A stretch of 64,000 bases of DNA. Source: Azolla caroliniana. Taxonomy: Eukaryota; Polypodiophyta. The stretch lies in assembly GCA_043228905.1 (NCBI GenBank), contig JBHGNT010000022.1, positions 4,836,001 to 4,900,000 of the forward strand, read 5' to 3'. The notes beneath the pieces were generated by a model. It saw only the letters and a list, made by a program, of their open reading frames with translations. It was not told the origin of the DNA and did no database searches. Below, piece after piece: positions 1 to 11,300 of this stretch. How positions within the stretch are numbered: position 1 is the first letter of the stretch; the number at the start of each line of letters is the position of its first letter. The translations under genes and the position numbers were made by a program.

Positions 1-5
1 TTTGA

Positions 6-371
6 CCACGGAAGATCGAAGAAGGGGATTGGGTAATAGTCTATGGCAGTAGTTTGGATCACAGACACAGTTCAATACGGAAATTCGCTAAAAGGTGGTT
101 CGGACCATACGAAGTTCGAAAGATATTCCACAATGGTACTTACCGACTATATGAGTTGGATGGAACAATACTACGGGTGCCTATAGTAGGGAAGCGGGTA
201 AAGATTTTCAAGAAGCGAAGTGACACGGAGCCCTACGTGACCTTACGCAACACCGACATAGAGGAGCAAGCAGACATGGATCATGAAGAGGCGGAAAGCG
301 AAGAAAGTGGACTGAAATTAATAGCTGACATAGTGGGAGAATCAGAGGGTGCTACAGATGAAGGAGAGTAA
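6..371 (+). CDS. Gy0 Ty3/gypsy polyprotein, C-terminal end (partial)
   Basis: The frame runs from an in-frame stop just inside the window edge to a TGA/TAG-type stop at 371. It reads GDWVIVYG, then KRWFGPYEV, then a short beta-rich stretch ending VKIFKKR, and an acidic tail rich in Glu and Asp. The GPY/F-type motif is the usual mark of the integrase C-terminal domain of gypsy-type Pol. No chromodomain follows, unlike Gy3. The rest of Pol lies left of the window. The stop is followed after 56 bp by an LTR, which fits the end of Pol. The family is known to insert cDNA; that this copy is still functional cannot be judged. Confidence 0.75.
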   Translation, partial: PRKIEEGDWVIVYGSSLDHRHSSIRKFAKRWFGPYEVRKIFHNGTYRLYELDGTILRVPIVGKRVKIFKKRSDTEPYVTLRNTDIEEQADMDHEEAESEESGLKLIADIVGESEGATDEGE

Positions 372-427
372 CAAACACCGGCAACTTTGGCACATACCGG
401 AGGATGTGCGGGTTTGGATGGGGTGAG

Positions 428-1182
428 TGTCGTAGTGTGCTTTGTACACTACGTAACATATGTACGGAGTACCCGATTAGCTAAGTATAAAGAAATAGGA
501 GAAAATACTAAAATAATTATGTTACATGCATAGGGTAGGTTTTCTCCTAATTGACTAAGTATAAAGAAATTGGAGAAAATACTAAAATAATTATGCTACA
601 TGCATAGGGTAGGATTCCATGTTAAAAATTTCAAGTTCTTGCCATTGTACTGACACACTATGAGTATTAAAGTTATTGATTTTAGTTACACAAAAGTTTA
701 TCCGACGTAAATATTCTAGATAAACATGATAGAAAAAGTTATTCATGCATAAACACTCGAGTTAAAAGAAAAGCATAATAGAAAAAGTTATTCATGCACA
801 TCTAGTGTGCATGAATACTTGAGTTAGAGAAAAAGCATGATGCTTGCATGTAGTAAGATATACTTCGTCTCTCCCAACACTATATAAGGGTGGGGAGAAA
901 ATTGTAATAGAGGGTGGATTCTTGGGTTAATAAAATTTTCTAATATTGATCTAAAATACTAAACTCGTAAGATTCACGATTTTGTTTTTTAAATCAATCT
1001 TTCTAATATTTTCCAATTCACTATTAGGATTGAAAGGATTGATTAATCTAATTTAATACACTTGTGGGATTCACGAGGTTTCTATATCTCTTTCTTACAA
1101 TCTTTTCATATTCTTATTAGCCCTAAAATTCTTCTCCCTCCTAGTCCATAACCTAGGCAGTTTCCACCCAACTCACGCAACA
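428..1182 (+). repeat. Gy0 3' LTR
   Basis: It begins TGTCGTAG after a purine-rich tract (about 408-427, a polypurine-tract candidate) and ends CAACA. A TATA box (TATATAAG) lies near 881. It holds a tandem duplication of about 74 bp (copies from 481 and 555). Sequence after 1182 is the middle of a copia Gag, so Gy0 inserted into CoM1. The 5' LTR and the target duplication lie outside the window. Confidence 0.7.
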
Positions 1183-3350
1183 ATCCCGCGCAGAAAGGCA
1201 TGACACTGGCTTGGGAGATCAACTACTAAACTACATCCGGGATACCAAGATGTCAAATGATGCATGGGAGAATCTCAAAAGGATTTTCTCCGCCACCACA
1301 ACTACAAGGAAGCTGTAGCTTTGGTAGGAGCTCAACAATGTTCGGCAAAAAGATCTGTTTGTGGCCAATTACACTGCCCGAATGAAGGAGATCTGTGACT
1401 CTCTCGTCTCCATCAACGTGCCCGTTGAGGAGGACGAAATGGTGTAGGTTTGCCTTGGAGGGCTGGCATCTAGGTTCGGATCATTCCGAGCGACGGTCTC
1501 CACGAGAGAGAATAACCTGTCCTTTAAGTTGCAGTCCATGCTGCTCGTTTGAAGAAAACCACGCGGGTGTGTCAACGAGCACGCACACTGACAACAAGAT
1601 GTTGTACACGGAGGCAAATCGGCCCCATAGTCGTGATGGACAAGGTGGGTGAGAGGAGCTAGACCGAAGCCATAGAAGCAGTGGCGACATCAGTTCCAGA
1701 CCCTCCACGAGCCGGGGGAGTCAAGGTAGCACCGGAAGTAGGCAAGCAAAAGCCGCAATGATCTGCTAGTATTGTAGTTGGAAGGGTCACAGAGAGAGCG
1801 AGTGTTGGAAAAGCACTCTAATTCGGATAGAGCCGGATCGAATTCACGTGATACAAATAGGCATCACCGATCACACTTCGCCGAAGGTTCAGGGTGAGCC
1901 GAAACGGGCCCTACACTTGTGATGAAGCACAAGGTTAAACAGATGGGAGTATGTAACACCAAGCCGGCGAAGGTTTGATACATAGCTTTTAGAGTGTGAA
2001 ATCATACGATGAACCATGTCGAATGGTTCTAAAGCTTGGTAAAACTAGAACAACTGGGAGTTGTCGAGACCGGCGACAATACCGTGCACCCCATCAAACA
2101 CGTGAGTGATGTACTGCTCAGCTATGTCGGACAAAAAGGCCTGATACGGAACGTGTCGCATGTCCCGAAAATTGTAAAGAACCTGGTATTTGTTGAACAA
2201 ATTCTCAATCTGGGCATGCAGGTCTGATTTAATCACCACGGCTGCTTCATTGAGGATGAGGGCTAGTTGATCGCGTGTGGGCGTAGAGACGGGAGGATGT
2301 TTATCCTCGAGACCAATGATGTTGGTGCCGCAGAGTTTTCAAAAGGACAAAAGGTCGAATCTGACATCGACCTGTGGCATAAGCGGATAGGGCACATCAA
2401 CTATCAAAAGCTTCAGGAATTGTAGTCGAAACAAGTGGTTTCTGGACTACCAAAGTTCAATGGCTGGAAGGCTCCTGGAGATATGTGAAGCATGCCAACC
2501 TGGGAAGCAACATAAGCTTCCGTTCCCAAATGAAAAGAATCAAAGCCGGAATCAGCTTGACTTAATCCACACGGATGTATGGGGACCGACAAGTTGACTG
2601 AGCATGGGCTGGAGTTGATATTTTATCTCCTTCATCGACGACTTCAGCTGACACACTTGGGTGTACCTCATCGAGAAGAAAAGTGAAGTCTTCTCCTATT
2701 TCCGGGACCTGCAAAGTCTAGTTGAGAGTGAAACAGAGAGGAAGATAAAGTGTATGCGGTTAGATGGCAAGAAAGAGTATTGTTCCGGCCAGTTCACCAG
2801 CTATCTGCAAACAAAGGGAATCTAGAGGGAGTTCTCCTGTAAATACACACCGGAGTAGAACGGTGTGACTGAGAGACTGAACTGGACAATGGTAGAGGCA
2901 TCTAGTGCAATGCTGGTAGAGAAGAGCATGCCCAGGATCTATTGGGCTGAAGCTATCCGGATAACCATCTATATACAAAATTAGATATCTACCTCCGGTG
3001 CAAAGTGTCGCCGCACGAGCTCTATTTCGGGTGGAAGCCGAATTTGACACACCTCAGGCTATTTGGCAATATCCCATACGTGCACATGCCAGATGAGAGA
3101 AGGAAGAAGGTGGATGCCAAGGCCAAGAAGTGTATCTTGGTCGGCTACTCGCATGATCAGAAGGAGTACAACTGCTACAACACCAGACAAAGCAAGTGTG
3201 GGTGAGTCGGGATGTCGTCTTTGACAAATTAGCATCTTGGTACTCCCTTCCGTGTTTGACCCCCGAAGATGCCGAACCAATTGCTAAGGAAGAGGTCAGT
3301 GAGGTTGACCTCCTGGATGAAGAAGAAATTGGAACTCTAGAGGAGAGTTC
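1183..3350 (+). pseudogene. CoM1 copia gag-pol, left part
   Basis: This is a broken Ty1/copia polyprotein that starts inside Gag because Gy0 sits on its left. Readable in order despite many stops and shifts: Gag (WENLK, ANYTARMKEICDSL, about 1260-1500); a degraded zinc knuckle ending GHRESECW (about 1760-1815); a lost protease region; the GAG-pre-integrase motif DLWHKRIGH (about 2370); the integrase core as scraps; then HELYFGWKPNLTHLRLFG and KCILVGYSHDQK (3005-3170). It stops at 3350 where CoE1 begins. The text resumes in the same register at 13517, so both pieces belong to one element. Confidence 0.85.
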
Positions 3351-3921
3351 TGAGAGGAATAGCGCGGAATACTGCTCGACCATGACCGAGTCTTGAATTA
3401 CTTCCATAAAAGTGCAACACAGGAATGGGAATAGATGTACACACAAAGGAGAGTACACAGGATGTTTACGTGGAAAACCCTAAATGGGAAAAAACCACGG
3501 GAGCCCATACGGGAGCCCATAGACTCAAACTATCACTATGAAGAAAAAAGGTATAATAAGAGACTTGGAGGCAACAACCTCGAGCTCTGTTTCTTCGCCA
3601 TCCGGCGGTTACAACAAAGTATTTGTCTGTATTTCACACTCTCTCTTTGTTGCTCTCGCTCTCGCTCTGTACAACAAATATATAACAACAACAATAACAA
3701 CACCTATACCTAAAGTGATTGCCCTAAGTCATATTTATACTTATATGAACTTAGGTCTATTTACAAATATACCCTCAGTAGGCTAGCTCAAAACATATTT
3801 ACAAATATGTCTCTCTTGCGGTTCTCACTGGGTCTCCTTCGATTTCCGGATCTCTTCCGAATCTCATCGGGTCCTCTTCATTCATCACCGGGTCCCATTT
3901 GGAGGGACCGATTTCCCAACA
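3351..3921 (-). repeat. CoE1 3' LTR
   Basis: It matches the right LTR over its whole length and ends (plus strand) in CCCAACA. The adjoining 3922-3945 reads, on the minus strand, as a purine run AGTGAAGGGGGAGAT, the polypurine tract. It carries a CT-rich microsatellite near 3650. Confidence 0.9.
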
Positions 3922-3945
3922 ATCTCCCCCTTCACTCTGGCATGG

Positions 3946-5118
3946 GATGTCTCGTCAGCCCGATCCGCTTTCGGCATGCATCTAGCTTGTCGGTTGTCAA
4001 CACCTTGGTTAGCATATCCGACCCGTTATCCTCCGTGTGGATCTTCATCAGCATGATCTCTTGATCTTCTACTCTCTCCCGGATCTAGTGGTACCTCCAC
4101 TGGATATGTTTTGTCCGGGAATGGTAGGCCATGTTCTTTGCAAGGTGGATGGCGCTTTGACTATCATAGTAGAGCCGTTATTCCTCCTGTTGGATCCCTA
4201 GCTCTAGATGAAGTCCTTCATCCAGATTATCTCCTTGCAAGCTTCTACAGCTGCATGTACTCTGCTTCCGTGGTTGACAATGCAATCATCTTCTGCAGCC
4301 TCGACTACTACGAAACATCTCCTCCTCCATAAGTCATGACATATCTGGATGTCAACCAGCTAGTATCTGCATTAGCCGACATATCTGAGTCTGTGAAACC
4401 ATCAAGTTGGGGTGTTTTGGAGCCAAACCGGAGGCACATACTTGAGGTGCCTTTCAGATACCAGAGTATCCACTTGACCGCGTTCTAGTGCTCTCTTCTG
4501 GGATTGCACATGAACCGACTCACCACTCCGACTGCATATCCAGTATCTAGCCGTGTACATCAAGCTCCCGACGGCAGAGGCATATGGTATCTTCATCATA
4601 TCTGTCTTTTTCCTCGGGCTTTGTTTTCCGGATAGCTTGCAGTTTGCCGGAAGTGTCGATCCAACCGGTTTCGCTTCCGACATGTTGAACAGTTGAAGCA
4701 CCTTTGTCACATACTTCTCCTGTGATAACCACAACAACTTCTTCGACCGGTCCCGGATGATGTGCATTCCCAATATCTATCTTGCCGGCCCCAAGTTTTT
4801 CATTGAGAAGGTCTGGTTCAGAGCCTTCTTCAGCATCCGAATCTTGCCTTGGTCTCGTCCAACGATCAGCATATCATCCACATATAGGAGGAGTATCAGG
4901 AAATCTCCTCCATCAAATTTCTTCACAAACACATAGTGATTGGCCCGCATCTTGTGGTACCCTTGGTCGGTCATGAAGGAGTCGAACTTCCGGTACCATT
5001 GCCGAGGAGCTTGGTTCAGTCCGTATAGGTTCTTCTTCAGCCGGCACACTAGGTGCTCCTTCCCTTTCCTCTCAAATCCTTCCAGAAATGCCAACAATTC
5101 TTCTAGAAGTTTCCTAGC
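3946..5118 (-). pseudogene. CoE1 reverse transcriptase and RNase H remnant
   Basis: On the minus strand the RT palm is readable: CRLKKNLYGLNQAPRQWY, then LLLYVDDMLIVGRDQ with the catalytic YVDD, then FSMKNLGPAR and LGMHIIRDRS (5097-4700). The RNase H part (YASAVGSLMY onward, to about 3960) is crossed by shifts and stops. The upstream edge is an abnormal junction near 5112-5132, where RT is joined straight to Gag. A 14-bp direct repeat (5066-5079 and 5119-5132) flanks the joint. Confidence 0.85.
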
Positions 5119-5322
5119 TTCCTCTCAAATCCTCCCCCTTGACTTCGACCTTGTCCCGGTTTTGGGGACTCCGATACTGGCCTCTTCCTCGGTTCTGGTC
5201 ATCTTCCGTGACCAAGACCTTCGGATCGATTCCGGACTCCCGGTCCCTCCGGCGAGCTTCTTCATCTAGCAAGCTTGATTTTACCCTTGCTAGGGACAGA
5301 TGTTTTCCTTCCGGCCCGGCGT
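5119..5322 (-). pseudogene. CoE1 Gag, downstream fragment
   Basis: It reads AGPEGKHLSLARVKSSLLDEE and an Arg-rich stretch with RSPQNRDK, matching the same Gag segment of CoE2 (about 40500-40660). It is cut from the first part of Gag by X1 and stops before the zinc knuckle because of the internal deletion. Confidence 0.8.
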
Positions 5323-5788
5323 TGTCGTGAAGATCCGTCACTACGCGGGGATCGTGAGGCGGAACCGCCGGGGTTTTGGACCGGAAGGATTCAAAGTCGG
5401 TACAAGCTTTGGCGCAAGCTTTACCGAGAAAGTACTTAAGATAGATTGGGAAAGAGAAAAGTTGAGATCAAACAATTGAGAGAGATTGATTGAACTTTTA
5501 TCTTTGGATTTAAGAAACAAGTTACACGATCAATTTGATAACGAATTTCTTCTTCTTAATTTCATAACCCAAAAAAACGTGTTTTTTCTCCTCCCCCCTC
5601 GTTCTTTTATAGATGCTCTCATGCATATGATGCATGTGAGGGTACAAGACATGCATAAAATGCATGTTTGCCATTTGGCGCTTATGTATTACATGTGGTG
5701 CATGATAACCATGTCACTCATTTTAGCTCTCATGTATGAGAATTTACATGTAAAAGTACAATGATAGAAATATAAATTCAACTAAATC

Positions 5789-5856
5789 GCATGGCTTAAT
5801 GGTAAGCCAATTGACTCCTAACTTGGAGGTGCAAGGTTCGAATCCTTACTTGCCCT
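5789..5856 (+). other. tRNA-like segment in X1
   Basis: It has an A-box-like TGGCTTAATGGTAAGCC that can form a D stem and a perfect B box GGTTCGAATCC at 5835-5845 inside a pairable T stem. The acceptor stem does not close, so it is not a working tRNA gene. It resembles a SINE-like Pol III promoter module. X2 holds a decayed counterpart. Confidence 0.55.
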
Positions 5857-5904
5857 CCTTGTAAATATATATATTTATATATTTATTTATCTAGTCACCG
5901 GTTC

Positions 5905-6340
5905 GTTGGATGCTGTCGTCTCACCATCGCCTCGCCGGTTGCCGTTGGATATCGGTGCCTTGCTGGATGCTGTCGTCTCACCATCGCCGGATGCCGTCGA
6001 TTATCGGTGCCTTGCTGGATGCTGTCGTCTCACTGTCGCCGGTTGGTTACCGGTGCCTTGCTGGATGCTGTCGTCTCACCGTCGCCGGTTGGATACCGGT
6101 GCCGCCGCCGGATGCCGTCGTCTCACCGTCGCCGGTTGCCGTCGGATACCAGTGCCACCGCCGGATGCCGTCGTCTCACCGACGCCGGTTGCCGTTGGAT
6201 ACTGATGCCGCTGCCGGATACCGTTGTCTCACCGACGCTGGATGCCGTCACCGGATGCCACCGCCTCGCCGTCGCCGGATACCGTCACCTCGCCGTCGCC
6301 AGATTGCCGTCGGATGCCGCCGGATCACCGGCTCCATCGC
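5905..6340 (+). repeat. GC-rich minisatellite in X1
   Basis: About seven to eight units of roughly 47-54 bp, each holding GGATGCYGTCGTCTCACC and CGCCGG, run head to tail. Open frames across it are by-products of GC-rich repetition. X2 lacks the array, which accounts for most of the length difference (1410 against 1141 bp). Confidence 0.85.
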
Positions 6341-6732
6341 CGGTCCGGTTTTGGTTGGCCAAAAACCTTTACGAGTAGCTAGCCCACCTCCACTCTTAGT
6401 TCAAGTTACCTTGAACTCTCTATGCTCCACACATAGACACAAAGATAATATCTTTTGCTCTACCTTATATATGATGAGAGCCGTATTTGTCGTGCCTATG
6501 TGGGATATCTCACAATTTTCTCTTTTCCTTTCACAAACTTTATACCCTCATATCTTGACATTTAGTTGTTCGTTTCTCGTGTAATAAAGTGCATTTGAAA
6601 CCTCCATCATTTTGTACTTAGATATTAAATTTATTTAAAATGTTATCTTCACAATTATTGTATTATGTGATTCATACTCGATTTCGTACGTTTTATGGGA
6701 TTTTCACACTATTGCCGAAAATCTTCACGACA

Positions 6733-7226
6733 ACGTTACCCAACGTGATAACTAACGTCTCCCAGCTATACGGGAGCGAACCGAGTAGGAGCAATACAAA
6801 TACCTCATCGGCGAGAGGTACTTCCAACGAGGTTGCTTGATGTATCAGTCCTTGGAAGGCATTCATGTGCTCCGCCATACTGGAGCCGTCCTGGTACCAG
6901 AGCCTCAGTAGCTTCTGGAATACCGAAACCCGATTAACGACATTCTTGTTCTGGAACATGATGCCGATCTTCTCCCAGAGTTCATGAGCCTTGCTCTCTT
7001 CATTGAAGTTGTTGTACAGGCTCATGTCAATGAAGCACCGGATGTATGCCATCGTCTTCATGTGCATCACCTCCCACACTGTGGCGTCGATCTTATCCGG
7101 TCTCTTGTCCCCGAATTGAACCGGAAACCAAAGATCTTTAACCACCAGCATATCCCTCATCTTCAACATCCACACTGAGTAGTTGGAGATGGTGAGCTTG
7201 AACATGCCGCCAAACGATTCTTCCAT
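6733..7226 (-). pseudogene. CoE1 Gag, N-terminal part
   Basis: The minus frame starts MEESFGGMFKLTISNYSVW at 7226 and reads for about 160 residues to LLLGSLPYSWETLV, where X1 cuts it. This is the copia Gag N-terminal region (UBN2/DUF4219-like, with WxxKMRDML). The frame itself is open, so the damage is the X1 insertion and the downstream deletion. The ATG lies 15 bp inside the primer site, as in CoE2. Confidence 0.85.
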
Positions 7227-7240
7227 TTCCTGTGTTGTTC

Positions 7241-7252
7241 GCTTTGATACCA
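7241..7252 (-). promoter_or_regulatory. CoE1 primer binding site
   Basis: On the minus strand it reads TGGTATCAAAGC, three bases after the LTR end. It matches 11 of 12 bases of the complement of the initiator tRNA-Met 3' end. Confidence 0.85.
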
Positions 7253-7255
7253 GTT

Positions 7256-7796
7256 TGTGAGGAATAGAGCGGAATACTGCTCGGACACGACCGAGTTTTG
7301 AATTACTTCAATTGTAGTGCAACACAGTAATGGGAATAGACGTACACAAGATGTTTACGTGGAAAACCCTGAATGGGAAAAAACCACGGGAGCCCACATA
7401 CTCAAACTATCACTATGAAGAAAAAAGGTATAATCAGAGACTTGGAGGCAACGACCTCGAGCTTTGTTTCTTCACCAACTGGTGGTTAAAACAGAGTATT
7501 TCTCTGTATCTCACACTCTCTTTGTCTCTCTCGCTCTCGCTCTGTACAAAAAATATATAACAACAACAATAACAAAACCTATACCTAAAGTGATTGCCCT
7601 AAGTCATATTTATACTTATATGAACTTAGGGCTATTTACAAATATAGCCTCAATAGGCTTGCTCAAGACATATTAACAAATATGTCTCTCTTGCGGTTCT
7701 CACCAGGTTTCCTTTGGTTTCCGGATCTCTTCCAGTTCTCACTAGGTCTTCTTCATTCATCACCGGGTCCCATCCGGAGGGACCGATTTCCCAACA
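7256..7796 (-). repeat. CoE1 5' LTR
   Basis: Near copy of the LTR at 3351-3921. Plus-strand edges are TGTGAGG and CCCAACA, so on the element strand it starts TGTTGGG and ends CTCACA. A CT-rich microsatellite lies near 7520. Confidence 0.9.
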
Positions 7797-7806
7797 AGTT
7801 TGACCT

Positions 7807-8188
7807 TGTGGAGTGGCAAGCTCAACCGGATCCAGATTGGCCGAATAAGCCTAAGCCGGATCGGCATCTGGAAGGATGAGCCAGATCAGTGAACCAGTGA
7901 GTAAGTGAGCTGGAGAGCTGGAGGGCCGGTTAGCCGGATCAAGCAGTAACCGGAAGCCTAGTAGCAGCCTAGACTACTAGGTAGTTAATGTCTCGTAGTT
8001 AGTGTCAGACGCTCGTGTGAGCATTGAAGTACACTGTACCTCTGTCAGTCATCTTAGGACTTGTATAAATAGTGTTGTTGAGCACGTTGTATGTACAGAG
8101 AATTTTACAGAGTTGTTGAGAAGAGATTTAAGTTGTTCAACTCTTTCTCTATCTCTCTGCGTACCTTCTGTGTGTTAATCTCTCTCTC

Positions 8189-8223
<35 letters not shown>

Positions 8224-8276
8224 GTTGCTATCCGGCTAAGCCGGTTATCTAACGCTTCCGCAACTTCATTTTTACA
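7807..8276 (+). repeat. CoM2 5' LTR
   Basis: It begins TGTGGAG and ends TTTTACA directly before the primer site. A TATA box (TATAAATAG) lies near 8064 and a CT/GT microsatellite near 8180-8225. Confidence 0.88.
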
Positions 8277-8288
8277 TGGTATCAGAGC
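8277..8288 (+). promoter_or_regulatory. CoM2 primer binding site
   Basis: TGGTATCAGAGC directly abuts the LTR and is a perfect match to the initiator tRNA-Met type used by plant copia elements. Confidence 0.9.
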
Positions 8289-8380
8289 GCAAGGGTTGAG
8301 AACCTCTACAGCCAACATCAGCATCTGAAGACAAACCCTAAGACCCGGTAAGAACAGAAAGAGAGGTGACGGACAGAGAA

Positions 8381-11300
8381 ATGGCTAGCTCGCTCCCAGT
8401 GGAGAAGCTCGACAGATCCAACTACGCATCTTGGTCATACAAGATGCACCAGTACCTGCTTGGGCATGGTTACTAGAGCTATGTCGATGGAGCAAACGAC
8501 ACAACACCTGATGCGGCACACGAGGACTTCCTAGTGTGGGAACAAGCGACAAGCAGAGTGATGTACTGCTTTGCGTCCAGTGTCGGAGACCAATTGCAGA
8601 GCCATGTCTAAGATGCCAAGGCGCAAAGATGCTTGGGGAAACCTGAAGAAGATTTTCGCGGCAAGCACTACGGCCCAGAAGCTGCAACTCCAACAGGAGT
8701 TGAGCAATGTCCGACAGAAGGACATGTCGGTAGCCGATTACACAGCCCGAATCAAAGAGATTTGTGACTCACTTGCCTCTATCAATGTCACTGTAGAGGA
8801 AGATGAGATGGTGCAGGTCTATCTTGGGGGCCTAGCGTCTAACGTTAGAGCGTTCTGAACGGCAGTATGTACAAGGGAGAATACGCCGTCATTTTTCGAC
8901 TTACAATCGATGCTCTTTGTAGAGGAGAACCACGCCGATGCATCAATAAGTGCACCCACTGACAACTGGATGTTGTACACGGAGGTGGATCGGCGCCATG
9001 GGCGTGGTGGACGAGGTAGCGGCCGGCAAGAGTAGGACCGAAGGCACAAAGAACGTGCCGATAGCAGTTCCGGACCCTGCACAAGCAGGGGGAGTCAAGG
9101 CGGTGCCGGAGGCCGGCAAGCAAAGGGCGAAACGGAATGCTGGTACTTTGGTGAAAAGGGCAATAGAGAAAGCAAGTGCTGGAAGAAGCAGGCCGATTCG
9201 GACAGATCCGGATCCGGCAAGACCAACAGAGGGAATTGGCAATACTCGCACTACGCAGAAGGATCAGGAGGATCCAAAACCGGAAAAGCCGGTAAAGGGC
9301 CAGCCTTGGTGATGAAACACGAGGCTAACTCGATGAAGAAGACCACTTCCAAATTGGAGGAAGTGTGGTACATTGATTCCGGTGCGTCATAGCACATGAC
9401 GAGCCACAAAGAGTGGTTCTCTTTCTTGGAGAAACCGGAACAACCGAGAGTCGTCGAAACTGGAGATGACACTCCTCAGCCAATCGTGCATGTCAGAGAA
9501 GTACCTTTGAGCCACGTCGGACAAAGGGGGAAGCTGATGAACGTATTACACGTTTCGACTATCACGAAGAACCTGGTGTTAATCGGTCAGATCGTTGACC
9601 AGGGGATGCAAGTGCGGTTTACGCACCTTGGGTGCTCCATCGAGGAAGAGGGCCAGATTATTGCGCAAGGGCGTAGAGATGGGAGGATGTTCATCCTCGA
9701 CACCAATGACGTCGGCATCGCTTTGTTCGCTAAAGGACAGAAGATTGAATCGGATATTGATCTCTGGCACAAGCTGATCAACCACGTCAATTATCGGAGG
9801 CTTCAAGTCCTGCAAACGAAATAAGTTGTTTTCGGTTTGCTGAAGTTCAATGGCCGAAAGGTCCAAATATGTGAATCCTGCCAACTCAGGAAGCAACACC
9901 GGTTTCCATTCCCCACCGAACGAAACCGTAGCCGTAACAAGTTCGACATTATTCATTTGGATGTATGGGGACTGACATAGAACGCTAGTCTTGGCGGGAG
10001 TCGATACTTTGTCTCCTTCATTGACGACTATAGCCGGCACACATGGATCTACCTCATTGAGCGGAAGAGAGAAGTCTTCGAGTGTTTCCGGAACCTGCAA
10101 AGCCTGGTTTAACGGGAAATGGAGAGGAAGATCAAGTGCCTGCGATCAGATGGTGGAAAAGAATATTTTTCCGGCCAATTCAACAGTTATCTACAGCAAA
10201 AAGGAATTCGGAGAGAGTTCAGCTGCACATCCACACCAGAGAAAAACGATGTGGCCAAGAGGAAGAGCCGGTTGATTATTGACGCGGCAAGGGCGATGCT
10301 AGAGGAGAAGAGCATGCCCAAATTCTACTGGGTTGAGGCGGTCCGGATGACCGTCTATATCCAAAACCGGATCGATGACAAGGTGTCCGCGCATGAGCTA
10401 TATTTCGGGCGCAAGCCGAATTTGAGACACCTTCTGATATTCGGTAGCATTGCATATGTGCATGTGCCGGATGCGAAGCGGAGGAAGTTGGATGCAAAGT
10501 CGGAGAAATGCATCCTGGTCGGTTACTCGCATGAGCAAAAGGGATATAAGTGTTATAACCCCCGGACGAAGCAGGTCCGAGTTAGCCGGGATGTTGAGTT
10601 TGATGAGACAACATCATGGTATGCCTTACCGGCTCCGACTTCCGACCCCGACCCGATACCAGAGGATGAGGCTAGTGAGCTTGAACCGGTGTAGTTAGAA
10701 GACGAAGGGTTCGAGTCTCTAGATGTGAGTCCAGAATCGTTTCGGTTGAGTGGGCCGAATGAGTGACTAGGTCAGACAGACCAGTCGGAAGATGAACCGG
10801 TGAGTAGTGGAAACTCTGCCGTGTTCCTCTCGCGCATGGGATTGAGGAGACTAGCAATGGTGAGTCGGATCGGAGCGGATCCGACTCCGAAAAAGAAGAA
10901 GGCGGATCTTCGGCAACGGAGACCGAACCGGCAAGAAGGGCCTCAAACCGGGTAACCGATCTTCCTGCCGGAAGAACCCCGTGAAGCGGTACGGGTACAA
11001 TGAGTACATGGCGCATCACTATGCTTACATGACCAAGGTGGCAGAAGTGCGTGAGCCAGAGAGCTACGCAGAAGTGGCAAAGGACACAAATTGGCGTGCC
11101 GCTATGGAGATAGAAAAGTGGGCATTTGATGCCAACGACACATGGGACCTAGTTGACCCTCCCCGACACTGTAAACCGATCGGATGTAAGTGGGTGTACA
11201 AGGTAAAGTATAATGCCGACGGTTCAGTTAACCGGTACAAGGCCCAGTTACTGGCGAAGGGATACACGTAGACCCACGGAATCGATTACGACGAGACCTT

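Larger units (their letters stand above)
5323..6732. mobile_element. X1, unclassified element with TGTCGTGAAGAT/ATCTTCACGACA ends
   Basis: The insertion interrupts the CoE1 Gag exactly where CoE2 reads through. Its ends are 12-bp inverted repeats (TGTCGTGAAGAT at left, ATCTTCACGACA at right). The flanks GCGT (5319-5322) and ACGT (6733-6736) suggest a 4-bp target duplication. X2 is the same family in the opposite orientation. Inside are a tRNA-like segment and a GC-rich minisatellite, but no convincing protein. TG...CA ends and the lack of coding fit a solo LTR; a non-autonomous element with terminal inverted repeats is the alternative. Confidence 0.7.
3351..7796 (-). mobile_element. CoE1, Ty1/copia deletion derivative
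   Basis: A minus-strand element with two LTRs, an initiator-Met primer site, and a polypurine tract. The flanks are AGTTC (3346-3350) and AGTTT (7797-7801), a near-perfect 5-bp target duplication inside CoM1. The inside holds the first part of Gag and the last half of Pol only; zinc knuckle, protease and integrase are gone. X1 is inserted in its Gag. It could not move on its own. Confidence 0.9.

Noticed and set aside
5789-5856. A functional tRNA gene
   Set aside because: A and B boxes and D and T stems are plausible, but the acceptor stem does not pair and no terminator-like T run follows at the right place.
5906-6584. Three overlapping plus-strand frames of 99-224 codons
   Set aside because: They lie over the GC-rich minisatellite of X1; all three frames are open and repetitive, with no known domain.
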